The position numbers were made by a program, and so were the translations under genes. The notes under the pieces were generated by a model that was not told the origin of the DNA, did no database searches, and saw only the letters and a list, made by a program, of their open reading frames with translations. A stretch of 64,000 bases of DNA from Pyronema omphalodes (taxonomy: Eukaryota; Ascomycota; Pezizomycetes; Pezizales; Pyronemataceae): NCBI GenBank assembly GCA_024516155.1, contig JAJJXM010000078.1, forward strand, positions 186,001 to 250,000, in the 5' to 3' direction. Below, piece after piece: positions 51,253 through 61,798 of the stretch. Within the stretch, counting starts at the first letter, position 1. The number at the start of each line of letters is the position of its first letter.

Positions 51253-52392
51253 TGTAACGGCGAACAAGGGAGAGATAGCTGACGGAGAACCTGAGGGCTC
51301 TTCTCAATTATTCACTCTTGAGTTCAATGGATATATCCTTATAATAACTTCAACGTTAGAAACTCTTAAGCTGTGTCTAGCATCAACTTAAAGACTTTCT
51401 GTGTTTAGAAGTTAAGGAAATAAACAAAGATTTCAAGGGACAAAGAGATCCAAAGACGGGGACGAGAACGAGGACGTAAACAAAGATTTTCGACAAAGTA
51501 TTTGAATTTGTAAATAAACAAATAACTGTGTAAGGAGAAAAGAAAAACAAAATAAACAAACAAAGAAACAATCCTCTTATATACAATTTTTCCTCCTTAC
51601 ACGCCGAGCCACTACTTGCAGAATTTTCCCGAAAAATAACTAAGTAAACAACGCGGTCGCGGTTGCGCGTTCTAGACGCGCTAACGCGTTCGTACCAAAT
51701 TAGCGTGTTTGCGTACACAGCCTCGTCGCGCGCTCGTTAGCGTATCTCGCGTGCGCGATAGCGTAACTCGCGTGCGCGATAGCGTGCTTCGCGTGCGCGC
51801 TAGCGTAACCCTAAGCGTAGTCACGCGCGCGCTTCCGTAACCCTAATCGTGCGCGTGCGTCCGTAACCCTAACCCTAGCTGTGCGCGTACGGTCACAAAC
51901 CTAACCCTAGTTTGTGTGCGTGCGGGTGCAACCCTAACCCTAGTCACGTGAAACCAGATCAGCTGCGATTGGAAAGATGGTGCAATACTGATAAGGTCAC
52001 ATGACTAGATCTTATCTTATCGATAAGATGATCGTGCCCTAGCCCTAGTCACGTGTGCGCACATTAGTAGAACAGTGCGCGTGCATACTGATCTACTATT
52101 GATTAGAACACGTGACCGATCTTATCTAATCGGATAAGATGATCGGTAGACCGTAGGTATGGAATTTCCGAAAAGGGATCCGAGCTGACCCCTAACCCTG
52201 GGGATAAGTCACGTGACCTTTTTGACAATTTGGGAATTGAGCGCAACCCTAACCCAGGCGAGTGACGAGTGATGATCGAAGACCGAAGGATAATAGAAAT
52301 AAATAAACAAACGAGTGCTGGATAATGAAGCGAATGATAATGGGTGAATGAATGACGAGGAGGGGGAAGGTAATAATTCTCGAGCCGTGACA
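51253..52392 (-). repeat. 3' LTR of N (1140 bp)
   Basis: Minus-strand LTR with standard family ends, next to the purine tract at 52393. Confidence 0.95.
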
Positions 52393-52431
52393 GGATCCCC
52401 CTTCTTGGACTGAGCTCCGGCGAAGTAACTT

Positions 52432-54196
52432 CTAAGATAAGTTGGGGAGGGGTCCCGGTTTATCGGGATACTTTTTATGAAAGTCGTCAACGGCTTTACT
52501 GTCGAAATGGAGTTCGGCGGGTTCCCAATCGGGCATATCGTATCCAACCCATTTAACCATGTACTGAAGTTTCTTCCGGTGAATTCGGGAGTCGAGGATA
52601 GCTTCGATGAAGTATTCGTCTTCACCGTCGATTTCCACCGGGGGTGGTGGGTCTGATTGTTGACCGGGGTAGGGGTCATTCGCAGCGGGTTCCAATAGGG
52701 AAACATGTTGAACGTTGTGACATTTCATTGTCGGAGGTAGTTCTAATCGATAGGCATAGGGGGATACTTTGGCGATAATCTTGAGGGGTCCGTAACGTTT
52801 GTTATCTAATTTCCGGGAGGGTCGACGGGTTTTCCAATTACGGGCATTCATCCATACCAGATCTCCGGGCTGATAATTCGGTGACGGGAGTCGATGTTTA
52901 TCGGCATTCTCTTGATAACGTAGGTTAGCTCTGTTGATCTCAGCTCGTAAATGATTATGGATTTCGGCGAGGGTTTTCGAAGTTGTGAGGGCCCGTCGAT
53001 CGTTTACATCGTTCGTAGCTGCTGGAAGTAAATCGAATTGACAACGGGGGTCGAATCCTTTATTGGCAAAGAACGGGGAAGTTCCCGTTGTCTCGGATGC
53101 TTGGTTATTCGCAGCGAATTCCGCTAATGGTAACCAATCAGCCCAATCGTCTTGAAGATAGTTGACGTGAGCTCGGAGGTATTGTTCCATAATGGCGTTC
53201 ATTCGTTCTGTTTGGCCGTCCGTTTGGGGATGGAATGCTGTAGATAACCGAGGCTCGATTCCCAAACGTCGACAGAGATTCTTCCAAAACAAAGCAGCGA
53301 ATTGAGGTCCTCGATCAGAGATAATGGTAAGAGGGAGTCCATGCAATCGAAAGATGTGGGTAATAAACAAAGACGATAATTCCTTTGCGTCGATGTCTGT
53401 TCGACAGGCAATCAGATGTCGTTCTTTGGTTAATCTATCCACAACTACCCAAATTGCATCACACCCATTGGACCACGGTAATCCTGTTACGAAGTCCATT
53501 GATATGTCCTGCCAGGGTCTTTCTGGAATAGGTAGTGGACGTAGAATACCAAACGGGGCATGTCTGGTAGGTTTCGAACGTTGGCAGGTATGACAATTTC
53601 GAATATACCTTTCCACGTCTGTCCTCATCTGGGGCCACGTATAGGTTCTTGAGAGGTATTCTAATGTTTTAGATCTACCTGGGTGTCCAGCCGTAGGAGA
53701 GTCGTGGTGTTGTTGCATTAGGTGTAATCGTAGGGGTTCGTAATTCGGGACCCATAAACATCCCCGGTAGAATAAACGGTTATTGTTTACTGTACATTCA
53801 GCTAGTGTAATGTCTTTACAATAACGAGTGTTATTGTTTAGCATTTCAATAACCTTAATGGGGAATGGGTCTTTCTCGTAGGCTTCCGTGAAGAGCTGGG
53901 ATAAGGTGGGGTTTGTTTGTTGTGGGTCCGGTATTACGGTTTGTTGCGAATTCGTTATTGTTTGTTGATTACTGGGGGTAACAGCCGCAGCGTGAAGGAT
54001 ATTCTCTGGCTTAATGATCGTTGTGTGGTTCTCTAGGGAGCGTTCATCCCCCTCTTTAGGCAGATCTCCGGATCGACGAGTCAGTGCGTCTGGTTTACCG
54101 CCTGCGGTACCGGGGCGGTAAACAATCTTAAAATTAAACTGAGACAAGAACTGGGACCAACGGGCTTGACGGCGGTTCAAGAGCTTTGTCGAAGGT
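52432..54196 (-). pseudogene. pol: Element N pol remnant (end of RNase H, integrase, chromodomain)
   Basis: Open frame identical in layout to the last 582 codons of K pol: [10 protein letters not shown], integrase H-H-C-C, MDFVTG, SDRGPQF, TERMNAI, chromodomain. There is no start of its own, because gag is fused out of frame upstream. So it is coding sequence without a route to expression. Confidence 0.92.
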
Positions 54197-54335
54197 CGTC
54201 CCTAAGTTGACAGTCTCGTTCGTATTCTTTTACGGCGTTACGGACCAATTTGATCTTCGTAGGGTCCTGTTCGACCTCTAACCTTTCGGCTTCGTTGAGG
54301 TACAGGGCCACGACGACCTTGTTGTTTTGGTCCAT
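54188..54335 (-). pseudogene. gag: Element N gag remnant
   Basis: ATG 54335 (MDQNNKVVVALYLN). It follows K gag to QLRDDL, then passes through the deletion point into pol sequence and meets a TGA within a few codons. K pol and a gag copy (B, near 4350) share TCGAAG at the breakpoint. Confidence 0.9.
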
Positions 54336-54344
54336 TTCGAGGGA

Positions 54345-54515
54345 TTAACGGAGGTGCCAGATGTTGGTTTCGTCGTTGTATTGAATTCGAGTTGCTGCGT
54401 ATTCGTTTCCGAGTTGTCGAGCAATTTCGATTTCGTCAAGGACGACGGGGTTTTCGAGGGAACGGAAGATCGGTAATAGATTGATGAATTCGTAGAACCA
54501 GAGGTTGTGAAGCAT
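54345..54515 (-). CDS. Conserved 56-aa leader ORF (element N)
   Basis: ATG 54515, TAA 54345-54347. Kept intact in an element that has lost most of gag and pol; this may simply reflect youth or may point to a cis role in the RNA leader. Confidence 0.65.
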   Translation of the reverse strand: MLHNLWFYEFINLLPIFRSLENPVVLDEIEIARQLGNEYAATRIQYNDETNIWHLR

Positions 54516-54564
54516 GTAAAGCTTGTTGTAATCGAGAGTTGACGGTAGAGCCGGCAGGTCTTGA

Positions 54565-54576
54565 TTACACAGTTAT
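54565..54576 (-). promoter_or_regulatory. Putative self-priming primer-binding site, element N
   Basis: Same ATAACTGTGTAA (minus strand) at the 2-nt spacing as in K and B. Confidence 0.65.
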
Positions 54577-54578
54577 GT

Positions 54579-55718
54579 TGTAACGGCGAACAAGGGAGAG
54601 ATAGCTGACGGAGAACCTGAGGGCTCTTCTCAATTATTCACTCTTGAGTTCAATGGATATATCCTTATAATAACTTCAACGTTAGAAACTCTTAAGCTGT
54701 GTCTAGCATCAACTTAAAGACTTTCTGTGTTTAGAAGTTAAGGAAATAAACAAAGATTTCAAGGGACAAAGAGATCCAAAGACGGGGACGAGAACGAGGA
54801 CGTAAACAAAGATTTTCGACAAAGTATTTGAATTTGTAAATAAACAAATAACTGTGTAAGGAGAAAAGAAAAACAAAATAAACAAACAAAGAAACAATCC
54901 TCTTATATACAATTTTTCCTCCTTACACGCCGAGCCACTACTTGCAGAATTTTCCCGAAAAATAACTAAGTAAACAACGCGGTCGCGGTTGCGCGTTCTA
55001 GACGCGCTAACGCGTTCGTACCAAATTAGCGTGTTTGCGTACACAGCCTCGTCGCGCGCTCGTTAGCGTATCTCGCGTGCGCGATAGCGTAACTCGCGTG
55101 CGCGATAGCGTGCTTCGCGTGCGCGCTAGCGTAACCCTAAGCGTAGTCACGCGCGCGCTTCCGTAACCCTAATCGTGCGCGTGCGTCCGTAACCCTAACC
55201 CTAGCTGTGCGCGTACGGTCACAAACCTAACCCTAGTTTGTGTGCGTGCGGGTGCAACCCTAACCCTAGTCACGTGAAACCAGATCAGCTGCGATTGGAA
55301 AGATGGTGCAATACTGATAAGGTCACATGACTAGATCTTATCTTATCGATAAGATGATCGTGCCCTAGCCCTAGTCACGTGTGCGCACATTAGTAGAACA
55401 GTGCGCGTGCATACTGATCTACTATTGATTAGAACACGTGACCGATCTTATCTAATCGGATAAGATGATCGGTAGACCGTAGGTATGGAATTTCCGAAAA
55501 GGGATCCGAGCTGACCCCTAACCCTGGGGATAAGTCACGTGACCTTTTTGACAATTTGGGAATTGAGCGCAACCCTAACCCAGGCGAGTGACGAGTGATG
55601 ATCGAAGACCGAAAGATAATAGAAATAAATAAACAAACGAGTGCTGGATAATGAAGCGAATGATAATGGGTGAATGAATGACGAGGAGGGGGAAGGTAAT
55701 AATTCTCGAGCCGTGACA
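54579..55718 (-). repeat. 5' LTR of N (1140 bp)
   Basis: Minus-strand LTR with family ends; right target copy GAAAG follows. Confidence 0.95.
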
Positions 55719-57210
55719 GAAAGCCCCTAATGACCCACAAGATAAGCGAATTGCGCTTATGCATGCACGTTTTTTTAGGCGTGAAGATACTGCGCCTTAG
55801 GGCGATGAGGCAACATTTCTTCGGCTATCCCGTGCGTAGTGAAACATGGCGTAAAAGACTATTTGATGGCTTGCAGCAGCATTGACTTTGTTTTTTTTGG
55901 GAATGTCGTTGCGCTTGAACGATTCGCATTGCAAAGCAATTTCTACATCACTTCATCTCCTCTTCAGAGAGTTGGTCGCCAAACAGCCCTGTTACCCTGT
56001 TTCTTTTTCCGTCCGCGCTGCCTTCGGAGCCCTGATATCCAGAGGCCACTTCCGGGCAAAACCCGTTTCATACAATAGTAGATCCAAAAGAAATTCAGTA
56101 TCGCCGGATTTGGAAAACCATACGTTGATGTTGCGCACTACGGTTGAATGTGAGATGCTGTGGCTCGCATCTTTGCGTGCTTGCCACATGGGTTGGCGTT
56201 GAGCGCATCACGTGCCTTGGTGGCTGCTTGAGTTGTAAAAGCCAGACAGCAGTCTCAACAGGGATTGCCTTGTTGAAAATCTCGACTGCTTACCTGGTTT
56301 ACACGACAATCTTCTCGGCGGTGCATCAACCGGCATGGTTCCTACTACTGCCGTACTTTATGATTTCGGTAGCATGTTTAACCTTGCTTTTCCTTGTCTT
56401 CGTCAAAATAGGCGCAAGTCTGTCTGTTTCAGCCCAGAGGAAATTCAACAACATGAGGCCTTTATTCCGAGCCATAGGTTTCAACCACTCATCAACTGTG
56501 AAACGGGAATTCGTGAGCAAGGTGGAGGTGGAAGAGTGTATTCATTGAGAACGATAGTGATCTAGCTCTACGCATCTACAGAGGGAGATATACAGTAAAC
56601 ATTGGTAACCCCTTAAGAACTGCGCCCTCATCATCGTATTCTCGCAAGCTTGCATAGATGACCTTCGAATTTACTTTGTCAGCTTGACTGCAGTTAGTCA
56701 AGGCTAGTATCCTACATATATTCACTTACGGACAGAAAACACTCGGTGGCATCCCACGATGTCCGTGGAAATCGGCAAACCATAAAATGGGATAATGTCA
56801 GGGAAAATACACTAATCTAACGGTTTTCGGTCGATCTCTTTTAGAGCCTGCAGCCTTCAAAGTTCGACTCTGTACATTTGAGGTCTGATCAGACGCGCGT
56901 ACACGACTGTGTCAACATAATCGGTTTAGGTGGTCCTAACCCCCAAATTATGGCTATAGTGTTAAACACCAGAAATTGACCGGTGAGACAAGAGTGGGAC
57001 AACTTTTGGTTTCAATGACAGGGGGGCGAGAGATATTCGGTGATCCAAAGTTTTTCCCATACCATGGTAATCACGCCGCTACTCCTGCTGAAACCATTAC
57101 ATAATCATTTTTTACCGCGTCGTGACCAAGCCCTGAACCATCCGTCAGCTTAGTCATTAAATGTAACCAATCAATTCTGATTCCATGCTGTACCTTGGCA
57201 CGTCCTGGCG
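55719..57210. other. Intergenic stretch between N and the hAT element
   Basis: No supported gene. A 134-codon plus-strand frame ending at 56548 has one hydrophobic, possibly membrane-spanning segment (about 56336-56420) but starts without ATG and resembles nothing I know. It may be a decayed exon. Confidence 0.4.
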
Positions 57211-57218
57211 TGCGAAGC

Positions 57219-58133
57219 CAGAGCTCCCCACGGTCCGTCCAGGACTGCGGACTGTACCGGACCACATGGTGTAGTCCAGTCCAGTCCAATGTTTTCAAGG
57301 ACTGCAACCATGTAGTCCGGTCCAGTCGTCGCAAGAAAAAAGACTGGACCGGACTGCAGGTGACTGCAGGACCGCGGGTTTCTCGCTTATCTCTAAGCAC
57401 TAGTGGGTGGGACAAGTAGTCCCGGCTAAAAAACAAGCTGAGCCCCAGAGAGGCCGGTTGCCGCTCACCAAAGGTAGAGCTAGAATCCTCCACTGCGAAT
57501 TTTTTTTTCTCGACGTGTGTTTGCCTTCACCACGGGGTAGTCCTAAGGATTTTTCTTGGTACTCCGTATGTAAGAATTGCTCCAAATAAATCGTGCCGTG
57601 ACAACCCCACCCCCCCCCCCCCCCGCCCCCTGCTTTCCCCATCACAGTGAAGGTTTTCCCATAAAGGCCTGTCAGTAATTTCCCTTTCTTATACACCGCA
57701 CCCTATTTGTATTCCATTCTTTGCGAGACTGCTTGAACTCAACAGTTTACAATTTGCCATGTCTTCATAGGGAATTGGGGAAAATCAAAAAAAAAAAATT
57801 GGGAAAATTAGCATGAGAACTTTAGCAAATCAGTGAGATTACTTAGATATGCTCTCGATTTATAGTGATCAAATAACGGAGAGTAAAATATAACCAGAAT
57901 GACTGGAAATTCCTGCGCGCTCAAAAACTAAAACAGCAGTCACCTACGGTCACCCATGGTCACCTGCGAGTGATGTTGCGTGACCCGTGGTCACCTACGG
58001 TCACCCACAGGCCGTCCAGTCCACAGTGTGAAAATGACTGCCAGTCCCAGTCCACGCACCGGACCGGACTGTGATATGTGGTCCGGTCCGGTCCGCCGCC
58101 AGGACTGGACCGGACGGACCGTGGGGAGCTCTG
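57219..58133. mobile_element. Non-autonomous hAT-type DNA transposon (915 bp)
   Basis: Perfect 22-bp terminal inverted repeats starting CAGAGCTCCCCACGG (57219-57240 and 58112-58133) are flanked by the 8-bp direct repeat TGCGAAGC (57211-57218 and 58134-58141). An 8-bp duplication and CAGAG-type ends are the hAT signature. Subterminal GGACCGGACT and AGTCCAGTCC motifs are repeated many times near both ends, as expected for transposase-binding sites. The inside includes a long C run (about 57608-57624) and repeated TCACCTACGGTCACCC. No transposase frame is present. Confidence 0.88.
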
Positions 58134-58141
58134 TGCGAAGC

Positions 58142-61100
58142 ACTGAGATAACTACTTCCCCGCCCACACAAAATACAGGGGTTTTGAACACAATTGAGTT
58201 CCGTTATCTCTGCCTTGAATTGATCTTGGGTGCCGAAAATACAAGAGAGTGGGAACCATTTTAGATAAGCAATGTTACCGGATCGAGTTGAGGCAAAATC
58301 GCTGCGGACAGAGAAGTCAAAGAGATGCAAAGATGACAGGCGAAATAGCTACGAGGAAGGAAGGCAAAATAGCTGCCCAGGGCGAAGGGCAAGCTCAGCT
58401 CAGCTCGGAGCTGCTTTACGACGCATCTTATAATACATCAGTCGACGTTTAGAAAGGGTGAGTTGCAGATTGGTCATTTGCTAAGCCATGCTAGGGGGCA
58501 CCGCACTTAAGTGTACAACACCATCACCGCTGAGGAATCGGCCATACTATTCCGATATGTAGGAACTGCACAAGCGTCATGGTTCCTGACTACCAGCCCC
58601 GATGAATTTCGTATTTGCTCACGTTCATTTCATTTCATCTTCATTCCTGTATTGGTGTAGTTGCTCATTTGACAACACTTTTTAAGTTTGGTTTTACTAA
58701 AAGTGACTCCATTATTTTATCTGGTTTCGACGGGCTGCAATTGATATACTTTTTTCATTCTCACTAGGCTGTAAAATTGCATTGCGATAATATTCACAAA
58801 AAAACGGAACCATTCTCATCATGGCTATCTCACTCTCGGTTGCTGTTTGTCCGTCTCATCAACCGTCGATGTCCTTGCACCGGGGAGCCAATATCATCAC
58901 TTTGAGCACAAATAAGATACCCCAGTGATGCAACCAACGATGTTGACAGCTCTATTGCTTACTTACAACCACTCAAACATGCACCCTAAGTAGGCAAAAG
59001 AATGTCTGAGAGAATCACAATTATCAGATAACTGAACAAGCAATATATATTGTAGTTTAGTTGGTCAAACAATGAACAAAATTATTTATATCATGTCGCA
59101 GATGGGAGCTATCAGTGCACCTTAGGCCAACACGCAGAACTATCCGCGGTAGGAACTAACTGCATAATCCTTCCGTGCTGGTGAAAGCCAAACGTCGATT
59201 GCGTAGTGCGGATCATCGGAGACATTACTGAGTGTTGCGGTGGACAATGGTTCTTAAATCTTGTTGCCTGTGTGTGTGACCATCTGTTAGTGATAAAGCA
59301 TCTCAGAAGATTATACGGAGGTATAGGAGTGCCATACTCTCAGTATTCCCAACGGAGTTGGGGGTAATGCCATGAACCATGCCGGCTTTAGATATAGTGA
59401 CGGCGGTATTGTTATTCATAGCTATCTTGTGTGCGGTTACTGGTGCCATTGAAGTACCTTTTGTACGGTAAATCGATAAGTTTTTGAAGAAATAATAAAG
59501 CCCGGAGAGGATTGTGACGGAGAGAAGACTTGATACAGATTCTGATGTAAAGATCTGCCGGTGATAGCTGCTTTGACACACAGTTCTGTTATATCACGAC
59601 AGTTACCATCGCCGTTGATGTAATTTCCTGTGTTACTACTCACAGAAGCACTTAGACGGTCTCATTACAAGTTTATTCATTCACACCACGATAAAATAAT
59701 CCATGGTTGATGAAAAGATATAAGGGTGAGGGTAACACTAGGATCCAGATCGAAATCAAGAATTACTGTGTTACAATTTACACGACTAGCCAAAATGGAG
59801 GGGAGAACAAATACTAGGAAACCGTAGCATGAATGTAGTAGTTGCTTGAAATATTTACCGGGGTTAATATTGATGAATACTATTTGTGTCGTCATCTGTC
59901 AATACACATAATAATTGAGAATTCTTGTATTTTTCCGGCGGTTTACCTGAAGACCGCGCTTGATACCCTGGTTCGCGCGTAGCGCTTTCCCGTTACACCC
60001 GCTGCGAAATAGACTAGCGCAGATGATTGACTTTCGACTACAGTCCGGTCATCGGTGAGGCGCTATATTGATCAAGTTTACCATTCCGATTGAGATGTCA
60101 TGACACAACATCACTAAAACTACAGGAATCGCGATGGATGAAGAAATGAGAGCGAAATGGAAATGATATTGGACACGCAACGATTCCGCTGAAGCAAAAA
60201 CACTTTTTGTCATCAGAAGAAATATAAAACCTCGTTCACTGTCTGTTGGGGCATGTACTCATGCTTCGCTCACTTCATAATCCATCACTCGTGTCACTCC
60301 TGCACCGAGTGATCGGTATTAGCTCAAACCCCCGCACGATGGATTTACGTATTGTATACCGTGATGATTCCCCACAATGTGGATGTTCTAACCTACCACC
60401 ACAGCGTGCGAATACATCATTCACCAAACCCATCCTAGATATATATGACTGGTGGTAAGTCTCCTCTCTACACACAAGGTCGTCCACCGTGTGACCGCAA
60501 GGGGTCCTCTTGTACACAGAAAATCGCTCCAGCAGTGGAGTTCACGTTCACGACGGCGGTTACTAGTCTGATTCACACCCAAAATGTCTTGGACCCTTAT
60601 CAGATGAAGCTAATACACAGACAAGCTAAGCGGGGTGACGCGCTGTGGTATCGCAACACGCTTGCAGGGATACGCGTCGCGTCGCAGCGCGTCGCGGTGA
60701 ACAAGACAACGTGAGACGTGTATGATGTCACAACATACCACACGAACGGAATTTCGTGATCGCACCAAGATACAACTGCCAACCAGTCGACGTTGACACA
60801 AATGGTAAAGGTGGTGATGAACTCATGGGTGGATATCAACCGCAGGTTTTTGTTGTATGTCGTGATAGCTTTGTGAATTGCTTCAATCACGCATGTTCGA
60901 CAACGGTACAAGAGACATGAGAACTAGTGACCAGCATGACATCTGAGCGCACACCTGACGAGAGAAACGGAGCCACAATGATACATGATTCTGACGGCTA
61001 CAGAATAAAGAATCGCATTTATTCCCCGGGATCAATCACGATACATATTCTATGGTCTTGTGTTGAAAAGCCGCCTAGGGCTGTGGTGTCTCAGCCACGA

Positions 61101-61798
61101 TCAGGGCTCAGGTCACTGACCCGTTGCCACAGTTAGGGTTGATGTGACTGTATCGTGGAGGTGGAGGTTGTACATGGTCATATTCCCCTCCGTAGAATGC
61201 GTAGCCTTAGATCTTCACCGCAATCAATAAACCATAACCTCCACCTCCACCTGATCTTTCCCTCCCACGATTAACATCTTGTATTCATAAAAACGGAAGG
61301 AAGCGCCAGCTCATAAATCGTACACTGATACTGCGACGTAACGGACGTCATTCCTCAATACCAGGATCCTGCCTCTGGATAACAAAACGTTCGCATCGCC
61401 GCATTTCATCAGCCGGTGAACAGAGATAAAGAATTGCGACATTAGCGCTCTCGGCGGTCTATTCTCTCCTTCAGTTCCATGGCGCCCGCGAGAAGTCCGC
61501 GAGACTTCATCAAGGTGTCGAAAAAGGGTTGGATTACTGCAGCCCGAAATCGCAGACGAAAATGAAACACGCAGTGTCAGTGTTACCTTGTTCAGGGTGA
61601 TTGAGGCGGTGGTTAGAAAGGAGGATCACGGTAGTTGCCAATGAAATTGATTGGTGTCATCGTTTGACAAAGAAGCCAGGGGACAATTTTGCTTTGAAAC
61701 ACTATTTATTCTACAACTACCAAAATGACTCCATTAAGAAAGCGGAGCTTGTTGTCCGTTCAAACCACGTAAAATCGGGCGAAACACAGCGACGCCTG
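58142..61798. other. Intergenic sequence, no confident gene
   Basis: Short open frames only (for example around 59303-59643 and 60246-60714), none with recognisable motifs or a convincing exon structure. An inverted repeat lies at 61155-61250. Confidence 0.45.
61155..61250. repeat. 15-bp inverted repeat GTGGAGGTGGAGGTT
   Basis: Perfect arms at 61155-61169 and 61236-61250 with 66 nt between them. Purpose unknown; could be a hairpin in a transcript or a small element end. Confidence 0.5.

Larger units (their letters stand above)
51253..55718 (-). mobile_element. Element N: internally deleted 1140-bp-LTR element
   Basis: 4466 bp with target copies GAAAG at 51248-51252 and 55719-55723. Both LTRs, the purine tract, the primer site, the leader ORF and the gag start are kept; sequence from early gag to RNase H is missing. 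Since all cis-acting parts remain, it could move with K-type proteins. The LTRs are almost identical (one difference noted near 55616). Confidence 0.95.

Noticed and set aside
57071..57493. Open frames in and near the hAT element as transposase
   Set aside because: They read through repeated GGACCGGACT motifs and have no transposase motifs or adequate length.
59303..59643. Two overlapping minus-strand frames that could be exons of a gene
   Set aside because: No recognisable domain, no clear splice joins and no conserved neighbour; evidence too weak.
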